From Planctomycetota bacterium (lineage in GTDB: Bacteria; Planctomycetota; Phycisphaerae; Phycisphaerales; UBA1924): a stretch of DNA of 10,096 nt. The notes beneath the pieces are model-generated. The model was not told the origin of the DNA, did not search any database, and saw only the letters and a program-made list of their open reading frames with translations. Numbering within the stretch: position 1 is the first letter of the stretch; every line of letters begins with the position of its first letter. Location: NCBI GenBank assembly GCA_023412695.1, contig JAEYNG010000486.1, forward strand, positions 1 through 10,096, given 5' to 3'. Below are positions 6,402 through 10,096 of the stretch, piece after piece. The translations under genes and the position numbers were made by a program.

Positions 6402-7496
6402 TTGATACCTGTCTTCTTCGACGCCCACCTCGACCTCGCGTGCCTCGCGCTCAACAAGCGCGACATGCTCGTCCCCCTCCCGGCAGACACCTCGGCCATC
6501 GGCCCATTCGCGCCCGCGAGCGTCACCCTCCCGGAACTCGCCGCGGGAAACGTCCGCTTCGCCCTCGCCACGATCTTCACCGAACCCGACGGCGACGATG
6601 CCGTCGCCTACCCGGCCGGCGATGCCGAACGCGCCCATGCCGTCGGCCGCGCACAACTCGAGGCCTATCTCACCTGGCGCGACGGCGGCCACCTCTCGAT
6701 CGACCTCCCCCGCTGCCTCCGCGCCGAGCCGGGTATCGGAGAGATTCGTGGCGGGATGGGGGTCGCCTCGGTCGTCCCCGTCCCGCTCGAGAAACGCATC
6801 GCCCGCCTCCGCGACACGTTGCACATCGGCATCCTCATCGAGGGCGCGGACCCAGTCCGCACGCCCGACGAGCTCGCCTGGTGGAGGGAACGCGGCGCGT
6901 GCGCCATCGGCCTCGCATGGGCCAAGCCCTCGCGGTACGCGGGCGGCAATACCACCGACCTCGGCCTGACGGACCTCGGCCGTGCACTCGTCAAAGAGAT
7001 TGACCGCCTCGGCATCGTGCACGACGTCTCGCACCTCGGCGACCGGTCGTTCAGCGAGCTTCTGGAGCTGACCGACCGCCGCATCATGGCCTCGCACTCC
7101 AACTGCCGCGCGATCGTGGACCCCTCGGGAAAGAACCAGCGTCACCTGACGGACGAGCAGATCAGGGCGATCGTCTCCCGCGGCGGCGTCATCGGGCTCA
7201 ACCTCTTCAGCCGCTTCCTCCGTCCCGCCGGAAAGGACGGCCGCGCAACGATCGACGAGACGATCGCCCACGTCGAGCGCGTCTGCGACCTCGCGGGCTC
7301 GCGCGGGCACGTCGGGCTCGGCAGCGATGCCGATGGCGGGTTCTCGGCCCTCCACTTGCCCGCGGGCATCGACCGCCCGCGCGACTTCACCAGGTTGACC
7401 GATGCCCTTGCCGCCCGCGGCTGGAGCGATGACGAAGTTGCAGGCTTTGCCTGGAAGAACTGGGCGCGGTTCTGGAGCGAGCCCGCCTCCCGCTGA
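6402..7496 (+). CDS. Peptidase family M19 (membrane/renal-type) dipeptidase
   Basis: 364-residue TIM-barrel metallopeptidase that cleaves dipeptides using two zinc ions. The expected metal ligands are all present: H9 and D11 in FFDAHLDLA, the bridging glutamate E147 in GILIEGAD, H211 in HDVSHLGD, H232 in ASHSNCRAI, and D309 in GLGSDADGG. It starts at a TTG: the first downstream in-frame ATG (residue 22) would remove the HxD zinc motif, and there is no upstream ATG that would fit. No Shine-Dalgarno sequence is visible. No signal peptide or lipobox is seen, so the enzyme is likely cytoplasmic despite the family name. It lies 24 nt behind the aminotransferase and is probably co-transcribed; released amino acids could feed that enzyme (inference). 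Family members act on L,D- or D-dipeptides and other substrates, so specificity is open. Its stop codon is one base from that of the opposing glycosyltransferase gene. Confidence 0.93.
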   Translation: MIPVFFDAHLDLACLALNKRDMLVPLPADTSAIGPFAPASVTLPELAAGNVRFALATIFTEPDGDDAVAYPAGDAERAHAVGRAQLEAYLTWRDGGHLSIDLPRCLRAEPGIGEIRGGMGVASVVPVPLEKRIARLRDTLHIGILIEGADPVRTPDELAWWRERGACAIGLAWAKPSRYAGGNTTDLGLTDLGRALVKEIDRLGIVHDVSHLGDRSFSELLELTDRRIMASHSNCRAIVDPSGKNQRHLTDEQIRAIVSRGGVIGLNLFSRFLRPAGKDGRATIDETIAHVERVCDLAGSRGHVGLGSDADGGFSALHLPAGIDRPRDFTRLTDALAARGWSDDEVAGFAWKNWARFWSEPASR

Positions 7497-7497
7497 C

Positions 7498-8541
7498 TCA
7501 CCCCTGCCGCGACTCCACCAGCCCTGCACGCCACGTCCATCGCTTCAGCAGCAGGTGCTGCTCGTACAAGGCCCGCAGCAATACCCCCGCATCTTCACCG
7601 ACCGCATTCGACGGCACGCCCGCCAGCGCCTCCAGCGTGCCACGCAGCCTGTCGGCCAGCGTCTGCTCCCGCCGCACAAACTCGCGGCTATACGCGAGTT
7701 CCTCCGCGCTGGTGATGTCCCGCCCGAAGATCTCCCTCGCGCACTCGGGCGATGCCGCCGCGAGTTGGAGCGCGGCCCTCCCCATCAGCCGCTCCCGCGC
7801 GAGATACGACTGCGGGGTGATGCGGTGGTCGTGGTGCACAACGCACTCCGGCCTGTACAGCACCGGCACGCGCCCGCCGTCGTGCACACGCCGCGCAAAC
7901 TCCAGGTCCTCATAGCACGCGTACGTCAACCGCTCGTCGAACCCGCCGGCACGCTCGAACTCACTCCGCGGCAGGCTCAAGTTCAACGTCCACGCGTGCC
8001 GGAACCCCCAGTCGTGATCCGTCCCGGCCTCCCCTTTGTCGATCGCTTCCTGCATGCGGTCATAGAAAAAGATCATCGATGTCTCGCGCACCAGTCGGTC
8101 GAACACGCTGTCCTGTCCGGCCGACCCCGGCACCACCCACGGCGCGGCGCCCAGCGCCATCGCCGCCCGGCCCGACCGCGCCGACCATTCTTCGTGGGCC
8201 CGGAGATGCGCCGACAGCAGGGTCTCCTCGGGCAGCACGTCGTCATTCAGCAGCAGCAGGAGTTTGCCCTCCGCGTGCCGCGCAAGCCTGTTCCGCGTCG
8301 CCCCCGGCCCCGCGTGGTCGAACTCGAACACCACCGCCCGCATCGCCCCCGCGCTCGTGCTCGCCAGCGCACGCACCGCCTGCGCCGCCTCATCGTCGGG
8401 CTCGTTCGCCTCGTCCTTGCCATCGACGCCGATCAGCACCTCGTACCGCCGGTGGTCGAGGTCCTGTCGCGACAACCGGGCAAGGCACCGCGCCAGCTTC
8501 TGTGCGCGGCCGAACGTCGGGATGAGCACGCTGATATCCAC
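7498..8541 (-). CDS. Glycosyltransferase family 2-like protein
   Basis: About 347 residues with a GT-A fold transferase domain, expected to move a sugar from a nucleotide-sugar donor to a glycan, lipid or protein. Seen: ISVLIPTFGRAQKLARCL at the N-terminus, VLIGVDGKD (donor-binding aspartate), the GPGATRNRLARHAEGKLL segment, LLLLNDDVLP carrying the DxD-like metal motif, and GGFDERLTYACYEDLEFARR with the acidic ED pair typical of the catalytic region. The C-terminal 110 residues are helical and match no domain I recognise. The GTG at 8541 is preferred since family members begin at this beta strand; an in-frame ATG at 8607 would add 22 atypical residues and overlap the divergent gene's ATG. It stands alone rather than in a polysaccharide cluster, so substrate is unknown. 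No membrane helix was seen. It converges on the dipeptidase gene with a one-base gap and no terminator hairpin between. Confidence 0.88.
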   Translation of the reverse strand: MDISVLIPTFGRAQKLARCLARLSRQDLDHRRYEVLIGVDGKDEANEPDDEAAQAVRALASTSAGAMRAVVFEFDHAGPGATRNRLARHAEGKLLLLLNDDVLPEETLLSAHLRAHEEWSARSGRAAMALGAAPWVVPGSAGQDSVFDRLVRETSMIFFYDRMQEAIDKGEAGTDHDWGFRHAWTLNLSLPRSEFERAGGFDERLTYACYEDLEFARRVHDGGRVPVLYRPECVVHHDHRITPQSYLARERLMGRAALQLAAASPECAREIFGRDITSAEELAYSREFVRREQTLADRLRGTLEALAGVPSNAVGEDAGVLLRALYEQHLLLKRWTWRAGLVESRQG

Positions 8542-8605
8542 GCCGAGTGATAGGCCCCCCACCGACCGCCCTGCCAGCGATCCGTCGTTCCGGTACGCTG
8601 GACGC

Positions 8606-9310
8606 ATGGTCGCATGGGCCTACATCGCGCTGCTCACCGTCGCCGTCCCATTGCTGGCGTCGCGCACTGCCGCCGCCCTGAACGCCCCTGACCGCCCCCT
8701 CCCGCCGCGATCGACCATCCATTTCAACACGCTCGCCATGCTGGCGATCCTGCTCGGGCTGTCGATCGCTGTCGCCCGCAAGGAACGGGTCGCACTGTTC
8801 GTCCCATGGACCCCCAGCTGGATCGACCTCGCCGCCGGGGCGGGCTTTCTGGCAATCTCGCTCGGCTTCCTTTCATTCCGCATGCACAAACTCTCCGCCG
8901 ACGAGCGCCGCCGGCTGGAGCAGATCACCATGAACAACTGGCGCGACCCGCGCCAACTCGGTCCTTACCTCGCCGTGTGCGTCATGGCCGGGCTCGCCGA
9001 GGAGGTCGCCTATCGCGGCGTCCTCACGGTGCTCCTCACGCGGCTGACCGACTCACACATCCTCGCCGTTTCTGTCGCCTGCGCCGCCTTCGGCGCCGCC
9101 CACGCCGTCCAGGGCCGATCAGGCATCATCGGCGCAGCGCTCTTCGCGGCGATGTTCCACGCGATCGTCTGGCTCACCGGGACGCTCTACACGGCGATCA
9201 TCGTCCACGCGCTCTATGACCTGGTCGCGGGACTTGTCATCGCCAGGCTCGCCTCAACCTCCCCGCTCCCGCCGCTGCGCCCGACCGAGCCGAATCCTGC
9301 TACGGCGTGA
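8606..9310 (+). CDS. CPBP family intramembrane metalloprotease (Abi/CAAX protease-like)
   Basis: 234-residue integral membrane protein with six or seven hydrophobic segments (about residues 2-18, 41-57, 72-91, 118-130, 150-166, 173-191, 194-214). It carries the CPBP signature: motif 1 AEEVAYRG with E132, E133 and R137; motif 2 AFGAAH with F162 and H166; and a C-terminal H201-ALY-D205. In characterised relatives (Rce1) these glutamates and histidines form the catalytic site in the membrane. Bacterial members serve in prenyl-protein cleavage, bacteriocin maturation or immunity, and regulation; none is indicated here. The ATG at 8606 has GGA 4 nt upstream (GGACGC) and a TACGCT hexamer just before it; an upstream open extension lies inside the opposing gene. 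It is divergent from the glycosyltransferase and overlaps the convergent ExbD gene by 11 nt at its 3' end. No obvious partner gene is present. Confidence 0.9.
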   Translation: MVAWAYIALLTVAVPLLASRTAAALNAPDRPLPPRSTIHFNTLAMLAILLGLSIAVARKERVALFVPWTPSWIDLAAGAGFLAISLGFLSFRMHKLSADERRRLEQITMNNWRDPRQLGPYLAVCVMAGLAEEVAYRGVLTVLLTRLTDSHILAVSVACAAFGAAHAVQGRSGIIGAALFAAMFHAIVWLTGTLYTAIIVHALYDLVAGLVIARLASTSPLPPLRPTEPNPATA

Positions 9311-9818
9311 TCACCCGCGCATCGGTCTTCCGCGGCACGGTGATCCCCACCTTGTACATCCCCACCGCGTCGCATGCCGCGTGCACGCGCACCACGTCCG
9401 CGTACGGCACCCGCGGCATCGGCTTGATCACCACTTCCAGCTCGCTCGTGGTCTGGTTCTGCGGGAACTGCGACACCCGCGCAATGAAGTCTTCGACGCT
9501 CACGCGGCTCAGCTCGAGGAACGTCACCACCGTCCGCCCCGACTGATCCGCGTCCATCAGCACCTCGAGCGGCTTCAGCGGGATCGCCAGCGGGTCGTTG
9601 GGCTTGTTGACGTTCGTGCCGCGCCCCGCCTCGAACGGGATCGCTGCCTTCAGGAACCACTCACTCCCCATGAACGCCGCGGTCGCCATGAAGAAGATGA
9701 GGATCACCATCACGATGTCCACCATCGGCGTCATGTTGGGGCCGAAATGCAGCGTGTAGTTGTGCAGCGCATCGCGTCGCCGCAGCACCGATTCCTTGCC
9801 GCGCCGGCGGGAACTCAT
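9300..9818 (-). CDS. ExbD/TolR family biopolymer transport protein
   Basis: 172-residue inner-membrane protein with a short basic cytoplasmic start (MSSRRRGKES), one transmembrane helix at about 32-52, and a periplasmic domain. The helix begins NMTPMVDIVMVILIFF, where D34 is the conserved proton-path aspartate of ExbD/TolR (D25 in E. coli ExbD). With an ExbB/MotA-type stator it would couple proton flow to TonB-dependent uptake or a Tol-like envelope function. The ATG at 9818 is preceded by GGAGAAGGA, a strong ribosome binding site within the upstream gene. Its ATG overlaps the stop of the upstream ExbD-like gene (ATGA), so translational coupling is likely. The 3' end overlaps the convergent CPBP gene by 11 nt. 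The ExbB partner is not in the window and is probably further upstream. Confidence 0.92.
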   Translation of the reverse strand: MSSRRRGKESVLRRRDALHNYTLHFGPNMTPMVDIVMVILIFFMATAAFMGSEWFLKAAIPFEAGRGTNVNKPNDPLAIPLKPLEVLMDADQSGRTVVTFLELSRVSVEDFIARVSQFPQNQTTSELEVVIKPMPRVPYADVVRVHAACDAVGMYKVGITVPRKTDARVITP

Positions 9819-10096
9819 GATTCCTTCTCCGTCGCGAACCGCACGCTCTTGGCCCCCGCCTGCCCGCACGCCCGCAGCACCGGCTCGATCTGCCCGAACT
9901 GCAGGAACTTGTCCCCGCGGACCTGGATCGACGTGTCACCCGCCTGCCGCAGCTTCGCCCGCACCGCGCCCTCGAGGAATGCGACGTCCGGGCACACCTC
10001 GCCGTCGGCCTGCACGACAATCCCCAGCCGGTCCCACACCGAGCCGGTCGTCTGCCGGCCGTCGGCCCGGTGGGCCCCCCGGCCCACCCAGAACCA
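9815..10096 (-). CDS. ExbD/TolR-like protein, C-terminal part (runs off the window)
   Basis: The frame is open to the window edge, so only the last 93 residues are visible and the true start lies outside. The visible part, with LGIVVQADGEVCPDVAFLEG, a helix, TSIQVRGDKFLQFGQIEPVL and CGQAGAKSVRFATEKES, matches the periplasmic domain pattern of ExbD/TolR: a strand with ADG, a helix, an I-x-x-x-D strand, then a helix with AGxxxVxF. The transmembrane part is not seen. Its stop overlaps the start of the next ExbD gene by 4 nt, so the two form an operon of paired ExbD paralogues. The assignment rests on the domain pattern and on the neighbour. Confidence 0.78.
   Translation of the reverse strand, partial: WFWVGRGAHRADGRQTTGSVWDRLGIVVQADGEVCPDVAFLEGAVRAKLRQAGDTSIQVRGDKFLQFGQIEPVLRACGQAGAKSVRFATEKES

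Noticed and set aside
5516..7529. Open frames of 495 and 621 codons over the aminotransferase and dipeptidase genes
   Set aside because: Low-complexity Arg/Pro- or Gly/Asp/Val-rich products with no recognisable motif; they run across the gene boundary of two well-supported genes.
1..10096. Signs of horizontal transfer, prophage, defence island or CRISPR
   Set aside because: No transposase, integrase, direct-repeat array or change of base composition was seen; the CPBP protein alone, though of a family that includes abortive-infection-named members, is not evidence of defence.

Overview
The window is GC-rich (about two-thirds G+C by eye) chromosomal DNA from a bacterium, densely packed with ordinary housekeeping and accessory genes. 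Tandem ExbD-type genes, a Tat-exported PhoX-like protein, a 1-beta type aspartate aminotransferase and very long non-coding reading frames in the wrong frames all suit a GC-rich planctomycete, possibly of the Phycisphaerae. That placement is inference from gene style, not proof. No tRNA, rRNA, CRISPR array, insertion sequence or phage gene was seen.

Left part (1-3583), all on the minus strand, read right to left: rpsO (ribosomal protein S15), pnp (polynucleotide phosphorylase) and a cold-shock-domain protein gene. rpsO has a fair sigma70-like promoter and is followed 8 nt later by a strong GAAA-loop terminator. After it comes a G-rich leader of about 300 nt, then pnp, whose Shine-Dalgarno sequence lies in a small hairpin. 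pnp ends at a textbook intrinsic terminator with a perfect 14-bp stem. The cold-shock gene follows after a gene-free stretch of about 340 nt that probably holds its promoter and leader. All three products act on RNA, and rpsO-pnp is a very widely conserved gene order.

Middle part (3584-7496): a PhoX/DUF839-like protein with an N-terminal twin-arginine motif (minus) is divergent from a plus-strand pair encoding a class I aminotransferase and an M19-family dipeptidase. The pair is 24 nt apart and probably co-transcribed; peptide cleavage and amino-acid transamination make a plausible functional pair.

Right part (7497-10096): a family 2 type glycosyltransferase (minus) converges on the dipeptidase with a one-base gap. 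It is divergent from a plus-strand CPBP-family membrane protein, with start regions that nearly or actually overlap. The CPBP gene overlaps, tail to tail, the last of two translationally coupled ExbD/TolR-like genes on the minus strand; the upstream one runs off the window edge.

The most useful second-look items are regulatory: the pnp leader (SD hairpin, G-run cluster, no visible promoter) and the long leader of the cold-shock gene. I found no convincing sign of a new multi-gene system.
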